From the NCBI RefSeq assembly GCF_006065315.1, contig NZ_CP040749.1:3300501-3364500 (forward strand): a DNA stretch of 64,000 bases. Reading direction: 5' to 3'. The DNA comes from Aureibaculum algae. GTDB taxonomy: Bacteria > Bacteroidota > Bacteroidia > Flavobacteriales > Flavobacteriaceae. A program made the position numbers and the translations under genes. The notes below the pieces were generated by a model. It was not told the DNA's origin, ran no database searches, and was given only the letters and a program-made list of their open reading frames with translations. Within the stretch, counting starts at the first letter, position 1, and every line of letters starts with the position of its first letter. This document shows, piece after piece, positions 33,792 through 42,853 of the stretch.

Positions 33792-33863
33792 GCCCTCGTA
33801 GTTCAATGGATAGAATAGAAGTTTCCTAAACTTTAGATCCAAGTTCGATTCTTGGCGAGGGTA
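33792..33863 (+). tRNA. tRNA-Arg (anticodon CCT)
   Basis: A 72-base cloverleaf. Acceptor GCCCTCG (33792-33798) pairs with CGAGGGT (33856-33862), with one G-U at the top; discriminator A at 33863. The anticodon loop TTCCTAA is closed by GAAGT/ACTTT, and the T arm is CCAAG-TTCGATT-CTTGG. Anticodon CCT reads AGG. The CCA end is not encoded. It lies in the gap between menC and the UPF0173 gene, on the opposite strand to both. Confidence 0.95.
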
Positions 33864-33960
33864 CTAATTTCTCATAAAAATTGAGAGAGCAACAAATAGA
33901 TCTAAGACTGCATTACATATCTCAAAATAGTTAAATCTCAAAGCAATTAGCATAGAGCAT

Positions 33961-34641
33961 TTACAATTCGATTACACCACCAATTTCTAATAAAATTAAG
34001 TCTTTATCCTTATCTGCGAATTTTTTCACCGCTGCTTTATGGTCAATTTTTATATAACCAAAAGTATCGAAGTGACAACCTAAAATTTTATCACATTCCA
34101 CAAAATCGGAAGCAATGATAGCACTTTCAGTACCCATAGTAAAATTATCACCAACGGGTAAAATTGCTAAATCTAGTTTTCCGATAACCATGGGAATCAG
34201 TTTCATATCATAGGTTAACGCGGTATCTCCAGCTATATAAACTTTATGGTTTGCTGTTTCTAGAACAAAGCCGGCCGGATTACCACCATAACTACCATCA
34301 GGAAAAGAACTTGTATGTATAGCATTAACCATATGTAGTTTGCCGAAATCGAATTGCCAAGTACCTCCGTGATTCATAGGGTGTCCCTTAATCCCTTTAG
34401 CTTCGAAGTGATTTACAATTTCAAAATTTGAAATAATATTAGCCCCCGTATTTTTTGCGATGGCTTCTACATCTAAAATATGATCACCATGAGCATGGGT
34501 TAGTAAAATATAGTTCGCTTTTAATGCATTAATATCGATGTTTTTAGCCAATTCATTACCTGTAATAAACGGGTCTACAATAATTGTTTTTCCTTGAGTT
34601 TCAATGCTTAAAGTAGCATGTCCGAGATACGTGATTTTCAT
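33961..34641 (-). CDS. UPF0173 metal-dependent hydrolase (metallo-beta-lactamase fold)
   Basis: A 226-residue soluble hydrolase. The metal-binding motif THAHGDH lies near residue 52, with HPMNHGGTW, AGDTALT and ILGCHFDTFG supplying further ligands, and the N-terminus MKITYLGHATLSIE is diagnostic. The frame extends to 34704, but the ATG at 34641 starts the conserved sequence. Substrate unknown for this family. It follows the terminator of the TonB receptor gene and converges with the tRNA. Confidence 0.85.
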   Translation of the reverse strand: MKITYLGHATLSIETQGKTIIVDPFITGNELAKNIDINALKANYILLTHAHGDHILDVEAIAKNTGANIISNFEIVNHFEAKGIKGHPMNHGGTWQFDFGKLHMVNAIHTSSFPDGSYGGNPAGFVLETANHKVYIAGDTALTYDMKLIPMVIGKLDLAILPVGDNFTMGTESAIIASDFVECDKILGCHFDTFGYIKIDHKAAVKKFADKDKDLILLEIGGVIEL

Positions 34642-34671
34642 TTTGTATATATATGAGATAATGCAATTTAC

Positions 34672-34709
34672 AAAAAAACTGTGATTAAAATTACTTCCAA
34701 TCACAGTTT
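34672..34709 (-). terminator. Intrinsic terminator of the copper-receptor-like gene
   Basis: On the minus strand an 11-bp perfect stem (34676-34686 with 34699-34709, 12-base loop) is followed by a run of T. It lies 17 bases after the receptor stop codon. Confidence 0.85.
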
Positions 34710-34725
34710 CACAATATAAAAAAAG

Positions 34726-36999
34726 TTAAAATTTATAGTTCACTTTTACCGTAAAATTCCTACCGGGTTCAAATATTCTTCCTGAAAGCAAATCAGAATT
34801 TTGATATGAAAAATTCAGATGTTCATAATACGTTGTATCAAAAATATTTAAAACAGATGCTCCTACGGTTAAATTTTTTATCGGCACAAAACCAATACTA
34901 AAATCGAAAGTGGCAAAGTCGTTAGAGGCAGTTTCCATAAAACTTTTTGATGTTCTATTTTGAGCCGCAACAAATCTGGAATTTAAACGGGTCCAAAACT
35001 GTTCTTTTTCATACTGCAAACCAGCATGAGCAGTAAGCGGAGTTATTTGAGGCAATGGCTCGTCATATTCTTCATTTTGAGCATAAGTATAAGAAATATC
35101 TGTTGTGAATTTAAAATCTTTATTAATCTCATAGTTGAAATAAAACTCAAACCCAGATTGGGAAGCCTCATCTATATTTATAAAACGTTTTGCAAATGTA
35201 GGTTGAGCACTAGGCATGAATTTACGCGATATATTTTCGTCTACTACAGGTACAATATAGTCTATTATTAAGGAATAAAAAACACTAGCTCCAACTTCAA
35301 TTTGATCAAATCTCTTGTTAAAAGAAACTTCAATTTGATTATTAATTTCAGGATCTAAATTTGGATTCCCTACGTATTCATAGGGATCAACACCTACGCT
35401 GAAATGATTAACAAAACGTTCTATCATCGAAGCTGTTCTTACCCCTCGCCCTAAGGCAATTTGTACTTGAGTATCTTCTGATTTATATTTCAGCGAAACG
35501 GTACCACTTATATTCGTTTCATTAGTATCATCAATTTCACCTCCATATAATTGTAAAAAGTCTAATTCCGCATCATTTATAGATGCATTTACAAAATCGG
35601 AACGCAATCCTGCTGTTAACGTAAAAAGATTCGTTAGTCTATACTTACCTTCAACAAAAACGCCAAAATCATTCAATTTAGAATCTTGCCATATTTTATC
35701 AGTAAATAGTTTAGGAGTTGCTAAGGTATTTCCGTTCATTATCTTAACTGTTCTTTCCCTATCTCCTTCTCTACCAATAAGGTTAGCATCTAAACCTGTA
35801 TATATAAAAAGATTATCATTTGGTGTTAATACCAATTCTGTTTTCCCTCCATAAGTTGTTGAAAATACGTTTGAAGCTGCCTCCGTCACTTTATAACTAG
35901 GTCTATTTTCATTTGTCATTAAATGATCTACTTCAGAATAAAATCCTTTAAATGAAAAGGAACTAATTAGGTCTGATATATCCGTAACTTTATAATCTAA
36001 TCCAGCTAAAAAGCTATCATCATAAGGAGAATCCATAGGTAATCCAGCATGTTTTATATCGCTACCAAATGACTGCCTCCAACTTAATTGAATACGTTGC
36101 TTTTCTGTTGGATTATAGCCTAATTTTACGGAATAATCTGTTGATTTAAAGGATGATGGAACAACGGTACCCTCACCATCTTCGTAATCGCCATAATCAC
36201 GATACTCGCCATTCAAAGAAATATCGAATTGATCTGTTTTATAGCTAATACTTCCTCTTGTAGAAAGATTATCTCCATTAGTTTCATAACCAGCTTCAAC
36301 ATCACCATGAATACCATTTGCTAAGGTATTTGGATTTCTAGACACTAAGTTTACTATCCCCCCAAAGTTAGGACCAAATCGCATCGTATAAGGACCTTTC
36401 ACTACTTCAATTCTTTCAATTTCATCTGAAATAATATGCGTAGTAATGGGATCCATTCTATTTGGGCACGCATTTAAAATTTTCATACCACCATCTAGCT
36501 GAATATTCAATTGTTCATACTTAAATGCTCTAAAAAATGGTTCTGAAGCATATGCTCCCCTTTTTTGAATACCAAAGCCTGGTATGTCTCTAAACAAGTC
36601 ACTAACATTTCTGGGTTGTGTAGTACTTTTAACATGATCTACCACAACTTTTGATTGCGATAAATCTTTTAATACATCAGCCTCTACTATTATATTCTCT
36701 AAATTTATATGTTTTACATCTAGAGCTATAGACAACTTGCTTGTTTCAATACGAATCTCTTTTGATTCAAAGCTCAAATGCCGAATTATGAGTACATCAC
36801 CAATAGCAGCATTTATGGTAAAATTTCCATCACTATCAGAATTTACAATTTCATTTGATTTCTTGATTTGAATAGAAGCATTCTCAATAGGTTTATTGGA
36901 CATTGCTTCTACCACTTTTCCTTTTATTATGGTTTGTTGACACCATAAAGTGTTAGTTGATGATACTAAAAATAGTATCATTAAAAAATATGTTTTCAT
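34726..36999 (-). CDS. TonB-dependent receptor, copper-receptor-like (OprC/NosA-type motif)
   Basis: A 757-residue outer-membrane receptor. In order: signal peptide (1-20), carboxypeptidase-like sandwich (about 22-100), plug (about 115-225) and barrel ending FTVKVNYKF. In the plug, the segment NACPNRMDPITTHI (C178, M182) reproduces the CxxxM-DP pattern of the copper receptor OprC/NosA, where Cys and Met bind copper. HAGLPMDSP in the barrel offers a further His and Met. The small Cys/His-rich gene just upstream on the same strand fits metal uptake. Copper is inferred from the motif. No copper chaperone or nos genes are in the window. Confidence 0.82.
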   Translation of the reverse strand: MKTYFLMILFLVSSTNTLWCQQTIIKGKVVEAMSNKPIENASIQIKKSNEIVNSDSDGNFTINAAIGDVLIIRHLSFESKEIRIETSKLSIALDVKHINLENIIVEADVLKDLSQSKVVVDHVKSTTQPRNVSDLFRDIPGFGIQKRGAYASEPFFRAFKYEQLNIQLDGGMKILNACPNRMDPITTHIISDEIERIEVVKGPYTMRFGPNFGGIVNLVSRNPNTLANGIHGDVEAGYETNGDNLSTRGSISYKTDQFDISLNGEYRDYGDYEDGEGTVVPSSFKSTDYSVKLGYNPTEKQRIQLSWRQSFGSDIKHAGLPMDSPYDDSFLAGLDYKVTDISDLISSFSFKGFYSEVDHLMTNENRPSYKVTEAASNVFSTTYGGKTELVLTPNDNLFIYTGLDANLIGREGDRERTVKIMNGNTLATPKLFTDKIWQDSKLNDFGVFVEGKYRLTNLFTLTAGLRSDFVNASINDAELDFLQLYGGEIDDTNETNISGTVSLKYKSEDTQVQIALGRGVRTASMIERFVNHFSVGVDPYEYVGNPNLDPEINNQIEVSFNKRFDQIEVGASVFYSLIIDYIVPVVDENISRKFMPSAQPTFAKRFINIDEASQSGFEFYFNYEINKDFKFTTDISYTYAQNEEYDEPLPQITPLTAHAGLQYEKEQFWTRLNSRFVAAQNRTSKSFMETASNDFATFDFSIGFVPIKNLTVGASVLNIFDTTYYEHLNFSYQNSDLLSGRIFEPGRNFTVKVNYKF

Positions 37000-37173
37000 T
37001 AGTTTATGTTTTAGCTTTTATTAATCAATTACGCTGATTATTACCTATGAAATTTTATAATTAAAAAAAAATCATATAACAATACACCATTCTAATACAG
37101 ACAATATCCTTAAAAAAAGATTCAGTATGCTGTAAAAAATTGTTTGTAAACGGAAATGGATAATTGTAATTAT

Positions 37174-37560
37174 TTAAACTAAAAACTCTGGAGGTTGAAA
37201 TTGAATTTCTATGTAATTCTTAATTTTTCCAATTTTATTTGAAAAGAAATTAAGTCGGTTTGAAAATTGAAATGTGTTTAGCTTATGATGATCATTTTCA
37301 TGAGAAGTTATAGGGAATTTATCAAAATCAATTACAGGTAAGCCTGATGGTTTGTCCTGATTATCACTAGGAAGTGTCTTTTTTATTTCCTTGGCAAGAT
37401 GACATTTACCATTACATTTAAGCTCCGGCTCGTCTTTATTAATACACAATACCTTGGCTATATAATCATAATTCAAATTATAGTCAATCACCGGAACAAT
37501 GGGTCTAATCAATGCTCCAACGTATAAGAAGATAAAAAGATATGTATATATTAATTTCAC
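37174..37560 (-). CDS. Small Cys/His-rich exported protein next to the copper-receptor-like gene
   Basis: A 128-residue protein with an N-terminal hydrophobic segment (about 4-24), probably an anchor or signal. The motif LCINKDEPELKCNGKCHLAKE gives cysteines at 39, 49 and 53 and a histidine at 54, followed by the His-rich ENDHHKLN near 91-98. Such residues could bind copper or zinc in the periplasm. The next gene in the same direction is the TonB receptor, 174 bases on, so the two are probably linked. I do not know a described family. Confidence 0.6.
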   Translation of the reverse strand: MKLIYTYLFIFLYVGALIRPIVPVIDYNLNYDYIAKVLCINKDEPELKCNGKCHLAKEIKKTLPSDNQDKPSGLPVIDFDKFPITSHENDHHKLNTFQFSNRLNFFSNKIGKIKNYIEIQFQPPEFLV

Positions 37561-37578
37561 TTATTTTCTTTAATAAAG

Positions 37579-37586
37579 CAAAAGTA
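37579..37586 (-). promoter_or_regulatory. -7 box TACTTTTG for the Cys/His-rich gene
   Basis: Perfect TAnnTTTG on the minus strand, 19 bases before the ATG at 37560. No TTG at the expected -33 distance. Confidence 0.4.
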
Positions 37587-37618
37587 ATTATAACGACAAA
37601 TATAAATAATGACTTTTA

Positions 37619-38524
37619 TCATAAAGTTTGTGCTACACCAAAAAGTATCGAAAAGAGAAAAGTGCTTAACGCTAATTTCTTCAATTCGGGATCTAACTGT
37701 GTAGCATCTTTATTATGATATACGGTAAGTAAATGTTTGACTATCGGTATAAATGCAATTAAAAATATAAACTGCATCGGTGATTTATAATGAAGAATTG
37801 AGTAAAGTAATGCTGTTAGAAAAGCCACAATTAACAAACTATAATGATAATACTTAGCCAATTTTTCTCCCATTTTAACCACTAATGTTCTTTTACTTGC
37901 CATTGTATCTGATATGCGATCACGAAGATTATTCAAATTTAACACGCCAACACTTAACAAACCAATAGAAATGGCAGGTAGAAAAATGGACCATTGCATC
38001 TGTTTCGCATATAAAAAATAACTCCCTACAACGCTTAATAAACCAAAAAACAAAAAGACAAAGACATCTCCAAAGCCACTGTAACCATATGCCTTTTTAC
38101 CCATTGTATATTTTATCGCCGCTGCGATACTTGCCAAACCTAAGAGAAGAAATAACAGAAAATAGTAGAAATTATCTTTACCAAAAGCGAAATACAACAA
38201 AACTACTGCAACAATAAAAGTAATAACTCCAGTAATTTTAATGGCATTTAACATCTCTTTCGGAGTTATAACACCACTTTGTAATGCTCTTTGTGGACCT
38301 TTTCTATCGGAATTATCAGTCCCTTTTACGCCATCTCCATAATCATTTGCAAAATTTGATAATACTTGAAACCCAATGGTAGTTACTAATGCTAAGAGAC
38401 ATATTTTCCAATCGAAATATCCCTGAGCATACCCTAAGAAACTCCCTACAATGATTCCTGAGAGTGACAAAGGCAATGTACGTAAACGAGCGGCTTTAAA
38501 AAAAGCAGTAGATTTTGAATTCAA
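37619..38524 (-). CDS. menA: 1,4-Dihydroxy-2-naphthoate polyprenyltransferase
   Basis: UbiA-family membrane enzyme that attaches the polyprenyl tail to 1,4-dihydroxy-2-naphthoate, giving demethylmenaquinone. The 301 residues have eight or nine helices with two Asp-rich motifs: NFANDYGDGVKGTDNSDRKG (near residue 63) and NNLRDRISDTMASKRTLVVK (near 198). The N-terminus AFFKAARLRTLPLSLSGIIVG is typical. It is the third men gene in the window, and menD, menF and menB are not visible here. Confidence 0.93.
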   Translation of the reverse strand: MNSKSTAFFKAARLRTLPLSLSGIIVGSFLGYAQGYFDWKICLLALVTTIGFQVLSNFANDYGDGVKGTDNSDRKGPQRALQSGVITPKEMLNAIKITGVITFIVAVVLLYFAFGKDNFYYFLLFLLLGLASIAAAIKYTMGKKAYGYSGFGDVFVFLFFGLLSVVGSYFLYAKQMQWSIFLPAISIGLLSVGVLNLNNLRDRISDTMASKRTLVVKMGEKLAKYYHYSLLIVAFLTALLYSILHYKSPMQFIFLIAFIPIVKHLLTVYHNKDATQLDPELKKLALSTFLFSILFGVAQTL

Positions 38525-38635
38525 GAGATTAATGATTAAAATATGGAAATTTAAGGTTCAAGAAGATTTAAGATTTGAGCTTATGGCAATACACTTAAAG
38601 CTTGCCAAAATTACAATTTCACTAAGGATCAATTA

Positions 38636-39238
38636 CTATTTTAAATATTGTGTTTCTTCACTTAACTCTAAAGCCTCTCTAATATTTACTGGATCTCCAT
38701 AAGATTGTGCAATAATAAAACAATCCGTGAAACCTAACCTTTTTAAATCCTCCTTTAAGACTATTGCTTCAGCGTAACTCACAAAATTCCCTATTGCATA
38801 CTTGTTTAAATCTCCGTCAACAAATTCTTTCATATGTGCTAAGTCATCTGAAAACAACTTTGCTTTAAAATTAGCAAAAGCACCAATTTGGATACTATAA
38901 ACTATTGTTTCACCAACTATCCCTTGAGCATTTTCTTTAACCTGAATTACGGCTTTTTTTGCTTCTTTTAAAGAATGTAGTGTATCGTTATCAATAAGCG
39001 ATAGATTATTTTTTATTAAATATTTATTATCAAATTTATTCGTTTTTGGTAAAAAAGACCATAAAAAAAGTATTAAAGCTAATAAGCCAAATAAACCTAA
39101 AATAACTCTGTGCTTTCTTAGTATTGAATTATTCTCCTCTTCTTCTTTGAGCAGGTTGTTTAACTTATTTATGGTTTGGTTCGCTTTATCAACCTCCTCA
39201 TAAATATTCACTAAGTTTTTATCTTTAATATATGGCAT
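38636..39238 (-). CDS. Membrane-anchored SPOR-like protein
   Basis: A 200-residue protein: coiled coil (about 8-40), one transmembrane helix (about 45-63), then a periplasmic region ending in a SPOR-like domain (VYSIQIGAFANFKAKLF near 114, IGNFVSYAEAIVLKEDLKRLGF near 150). SPOR domains bind denuded glycan strands at septa, so a cell-wall or division role is likely. It lies 18 bases after the CCG-domain Fe-S gene and is probably co-transcribed. A SPOR-like tail is also present on the amidase at 42854. Confidence 0.7.
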   Translation of the reverse strand: MPYIKDKNLVNIYEEVDKANQTINKLNNLLKEEEENNSILRKHRVILGLFGLLALILFLWSFLPKTNKFDNKYLIKNNLSLIDNDTLHSLKEAKKAVIQVKENAQGIVGETIVYSIQIGAFANFKAKLFSDDLAHMKEFVDGDLNKYAIGNFVSYAEAIVLKEDLKRLGFTDCFIIAQSYGDPVNIREALELSEETQYLK

Positions 39239-39256
39239 AATTAGTTTCGGTTTAGA

Positions 39257-40036
39257 TTATAGATCTTGTGCATTTGCAATAAGTTCTACAATATCTAATA
39301 CTTCTATATCATTTTCTTTCTCCTTGCTCTTAATCCCATCTGTCATCATTGTATTACAAAACGGACAACCTGTTGCGATAATATCAGGTTTTATCTCTAA
39401 AGCTTCTTCCGTACGTTCTACATTAATATCTTTAGTTCCTTTTTCAGGCTCTTTAAACATTTGGGCTCCACCAGCTCCACAACATAAACCATTACTTTTA
39501 CAGCGTTTCATCTCAACCAATTCAACTTCTAATTTTTGAATAAGTTCTCTTGGTGCTTCATAAACACCATTGGCTCTACCTAAATAACAAGGATCATGAA
39601 AAGTGATTCGCTTTCCTTTATAAGAACCTCCTTCAATTGAAATTTTACCTTCATCTAATAAAGATTTTAAAAACTGAGTATGATGCATTACCTCATATTT
39701 ACCACCTAATTGTGGATACTCATTTTTTATGGTATTAAAACAATGAGGACAAGCAGTAACTACCTTTTTAATTTCATAGGCATTCATGACCTCAATATTG
39801 GTCATGGCTTGCATTTGGAAAAGAAATTCATTTCCTGCTCGTTTTGCAGGATCTCCAGTACAACCTTCTTCTGTACCCAATACAGCAAAATTTACCTCGG
39901 CCTTATTTAAAATTTTAACAAAAGCTTTGGTGATTTTTTTTGCTCTATCATCAAAACTACCTGCACATCCTACCCAAAATAAAACTTCAGGTTGTATGCC
40001 TTTAGCTGTCAGTTCAGCCATGGTAGGTACATTCAT
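39257..40036 (-). CDS. CCG-domain Fe-S protein (HdrB/GlpC-like)
   Basis: A 259-residue soluble protein with two cysteine-rich CCG domains. The first has FWVGCAGSFDD, EEGCTGDPAKR and ACPHCFNTIK; the second has FHDPCYLGR, KSNGLCCGAGGAQMF and ATGCPFCNTM. These bind an unusual Fe-S cluster in heterodisulfide reductase HdrB and related lactate or glycerol-phosphate oxidoreductases. The gene follows that for a membrane Fe-S partner (40219), a split of the HdrD-like arrangement. The substrate is unknown, but electrons could exchange with menaquinone. Confidence 0.82.
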   Translation of the reverse strand: MNVPTMAELTAKGIQPEVLFWVGCAGSFDDRAKKITKAFVKILNKAEVNFAVLGTEEGCTGDPAKRAGNEFLFQMQAMTNIEVMNAYEIKKVVTACPHCFNTIKNEYPQLGGKYEVMHHTQFLKSLLDEGKISIEGGSYKGKRITFHDPCYLGRANGVYEAPRELIQKLEVELVEMKRCKSNGLCCGAGGAQMFKEPEKGTKDINVERTEEALEIKPDIIATGCPFCNTMMTDGIKSKEKENDIEVLDIVELIANAQDL

Positions 40037-40160
40037 AATACACTATTTAGAGTTACTAAACCTTAATATCCAAGTAAAATATATTCTTAGAAATTAAGAG
40101 TTATTTTTTTAATTTTTCCCGTCATCCAAAACTTGAATGATTATTGTTTTATCTAACAAA

Positions 40161-40198
40161 TCAGTGAATTTTATTCTTCACTGATCCGCTTTTTTTTG
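40161..40198 (+). terminator. Hairpin with plus-strand T-run between two leftward genes
   Basis: ATCAGTGAA (40161-40169) pairs with TTCACTGAT (40178-40186), loop of 8, then CCGC and eight T residues (40191-40198). The U-run is on the plus strand, but both flanking genes are on the minus strand. It would stop antisense transcription, or act as a partial bidirectional terminator. Confidence 0.5.
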
Positions 40199-40218
40199 TA
40201 AAATGAATTAGCTATTCG

Positions 40219-41529
40219 CTAATTTTCATCTTTCCAATTTAATCTATCTAATTGATTATATTGCCATGGGGCTGCATTATTTTCGATGTTAGTCATCATT
40301 ACATTCAATTCTTGTGGAGCAGCTGATTTCTCCATTACTTTGAATCTTCGCATATCAATAATAATTGATAAAGGGTCAATATTTACAGGACATTCCTCTA
40401 CACATGCGTTACATGAGGTGCACGCCCAAATTTCTTCATCAGAAATTGTTGTAAATAGATTTTTATCATCCAACTTAAATTCACCATTAGTATCAATATT
40501 CTTACCCACCTCTTCTAACCTATCTCTAGTCTTCATCATAATCGCTCTAGGCGACAATTCTTTACCTGTAATATTAGCAGGGCATACGGAAGTACATCTA
40601 CCACATTCCGTACAGGTGTAAGCATTTAACAACTGAACCCAATTTAAATCAAAAACATCTTCAGCTCCAAATTTTTCTGGCATACTATCATCATTACTCT
40701 CACTTTCATCTGGTGCCGCAAAAGGATCTGCATTCGGGTCTAACATCATCTTAACTTCATCTGTAACCGATTGTAAGTTATCAAATTCTCCTAAAGGATT
40801 CAAATTAGCATAATAAGTATTAGGAAAAGCCAATAAAATATGTAAATGCTTTGAATAGTATAAATAATTCAAGAAAACTAAAATTCCAGCGATATGCAGC
40901 CACCAAGTAGTTCTCTCTATAATATGTAATGTTTCAAGGTTAAAACCACTAAATAAAGGTGCTATAAACTGACTGACAACATTTCCAGAATTCGCTTGCT
41001 GAAAAGCAGTATCAGCAGCATTCATAGTTAAAAATAATGTCATCAATATTATTTCAAAATACAAAATGTATAAGGCATCATTTTTCGGGAAGCCTTTCAT
41101 TTCTTTATTCCAAAATCTAGGAATACGAATAACCATTCTACGAATCCAAAAAATAATAACTGAAATTAAAACTAAAAGAGCCAGAATTTCAAAAGTTCCA
41201 ATTAACACTCCGTAAAAGCCGCCTAAAAATGATAAAACCCTGTGCGTACCAAAAAGACCATCAATAATAATCTCTATAACTTCAATATTTATAATGATAA
41301 AGCCTACATAAACGATGATGTGAAGAATTCCTGCAATAGGACGTCTTACCATTTTAGATTGCCCTAAAGCAATATTTATCATATTCTTTAGGCGTAAACT
41401 AGAATTATCTGTTCTATCAACGGCTTTGCCCAATTTAATATTACGCACTAATTTTCTTACGTTTTTAGCAAAAAAACCAATACCAATAATTAATAAAATG
41501 GCAAAAAGTATGTTAGGTAAGTACTGCAC
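40219..41529 (-). CDS. Membrane-bound dicluster Fe-S protein (HdrC/NarI-like)
   Basis: A 436-residue protein. The first half has about five transmembrane helices (roughly 5-22, 68-90, 100-125, 150-170, 208-228) like a haem b quinone-site domain, with histidines in RRPIAGILHIIVYVG and TTWWLHIAGILV. The cytoplasmic half has two [4Fe-4S] motifs, CTECGRCTSVCPANITG and CTSCNACVEECPVNIDPL. It likely moves electrons between menaquinone and the CCG-domain protein encoded next. The start is GTG at 41529. The family is widespread in Flavobacteriia, but its partner reaction is not established. Confidence 0.8.
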   Translation of the reverse strand: MQYLPNILFAILLIIGIGFFAKNVRKLVRNIKLGKAVDRTDNSSLRLKNMINIALGQSKMVRRPIAGILHIIVYVGFIIINIEVIEIIIDGLFGTHRVLSFLGGFYGVLIGTFEILALLVLISVIIFWIRRMVIRIPRFWNKEMKGFPKNDALYILYFEIILMTLFLTMNAADTAFQQANSGNVVSQFIAPLFSGFNLETLHIIERTTWWLHIAGILVFLNYLYYSKHLHILLAFPNTYYANLNPLGEFDNLQSVTDEVKMMLDPNADPFAAPDESESNDDSMPEKFGAEDVFDLNWVQLLNAYTCTECGRCTSVCPANITGKELSPRAIMMKTRDRLEEVGKNIDTNGEFKLDDKNLFTTISDEEIWACTSCNACVEECPVNIDPLSIIIDMRRFKVMEKSAAPQELNVMMTNIENNAAPWQYNQLDRLNWKDEN

Positions 41530-41835
41530 TTAGATCGTAATGTTGTTTTATATATTTCTATTTTTAGATTTAAAATGTCAAAAACACAAGTGCACAATTT
41601 CGATAAACTGATATATTATAACATCAAGTTTAAAGATTAAAATATTGAATATCAACACCGTAAGCGTTGACTGCTCATGTATTCAACATGTAGTAAAACT
41701 AATGAATAATAATTACGATATATAGTTTACTACCAATTAGTTATTAACCATGTCTTAACAACTTTAAGTTGCCATCAATTAGCATACTATATAAAAGGGA
41801 AATTTAAGCTCTTAGGCGATTGAAATTAGCAAAAT
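41530..41835. other. Intergenic region, 306 bases
   Basis: AT-rich spacer between mlaD and the membrane Fe-S gene, both leftward. It has a small hairpin CATGT/ACATG (41676-41680 with 41686-41690) and a 21-codon plus-strand frame (41575-41640) that I judge to be chance. I find no good TAnnTTTG box. Nothing else stands out. Confidence 0.5.
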
Positions 41836-42789
41836 TTATTGCTTAATTTCTTCAACTTCGGGGGTATAAGCTTTTGCTTTTTTTCCAAATAATGAAAAAT
41901 GAACAAATCTTTTCGGATTAACTTTTAGCTCAAAAAGTAATTCTTCCATTTCTTTTGAAGCCGCCTCCAGATTATTATATAAACCTTCATCTTTAAGTAA
42001 TTTACCTATAGAACCATTACCATCTTCAATATTTGTTAGAATACCGTTAAATTTAGTAATAGTACCTTGTAATTTCTGAACGGTCTGTTTAATTTGAGAT
42101 TGATTTAACGAATCTGTTAAACTAACCAAATTATGAGATGCCAAGGTGGCATTTGTTAAAATAGAATCTACTTTACCATTTTCCGCCAACATATTATCTA
42201 ACGATCTTGAGGCCGTTTTAAATGTAGATAATATTGAATTTAAAGAAGTAATAGCTTCTTTTATTTCTAACTGTTTTTTAGGATTGAGAATAGCATTAAC
42301 ACCTATCAAAAGTGTATCAGCATTAGTTAAAAAACTTGCTACCTTAGCCTGTAATGGTGCAATTTGATCATTTACAGCACCTAATAAACCTGCCTCTATA
42401 TTACCTTTTAGTGTGTCTCCAGAAACAGCATTACGACCATCAAATGCGGGAAGTATTTTTATGGACTTACCACTTATAAAGTCGGGACTATAAATTTCGG
42501 CAATACTATTATTAGTAAATGCAAAATCATTCTCTAAAGAAAAATTAACGACAAGTACTCCTACTTTTTTAGGATGAAAATAAATACGATCAACTACACC
42601 AACCTTTAATCCATTAATAGTTACTGGAGCTGAAACTGAAAGTCCTTGAACATTTTCATATTCTACATAAAACTTTCTACCACTCTCAAAAAGATTATTT
42701 CCTTTTATAAAATTAAACCCCCAAACAAAAAGTGCAATGGTAAGCACTGCAATTATTCCTGTTTTTAATTCTCTAGAAATTTTAACCAT
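41836..42789 (-). CDS. MlaD/MCE domain protein
   Basis: A 317-residue protein with one N-terminal helix (about 10-27) and a periplasmic MCE domain (about 38-115: YVEYENVQGLSVSAPVTINGLKVGVVDRI). A long helical tail follows, with heptad-like repeats from about 125 to 295. MCE proteins form rings or tunnels for lipid transport between membranes. The usual MlaE and MlaF partners are not adjacent. It follows the amidase gene in the same direction, 64 bases apart, and both belong to envelope upkeep. Confidence 0.85.
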   Translation of the reverse strand: MVKISRELKTGIIAVLTIALFVWGFNFIKGNNLFESGRKFYVEYENVQGLSVSAPVTINGLKVGVVDRIYFHPKKVGVLVVNFSLENDFAFTNNSIAEIYSPDFISGKSIKILPAFDGRNAVSGDTLKGNIEAGLLGAVNDQIAPLQAKVASFLTNADTLLIGVNAILNPKKQLEIKEAITSLNSILSTFKTASRSLDNMLAENGKVDSILTNATLASHNLVSLTDSLNQSQIKQTVQKLQGTITKFNGILTNIEDGNGSIGKLLKDEGLYNNLEAASKEMEELLFELKVNPKRFVHFSLFGKKAKAYTPEVEEIKQ

Positions 42790-42853
42790 AAATTATTTAA
42801 TAAGAAGCAATATTACTAATTATTTCCGTGAGTAGAAAGTTAAGCATCAATTT

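Noticed and set aside
41575..41640. 21-codon plus-strand ORF in the spacer before mlaD
   Set aside because: Short, no ribosome or promoter signal, and AT-rich composition makes such frames likely by chance.
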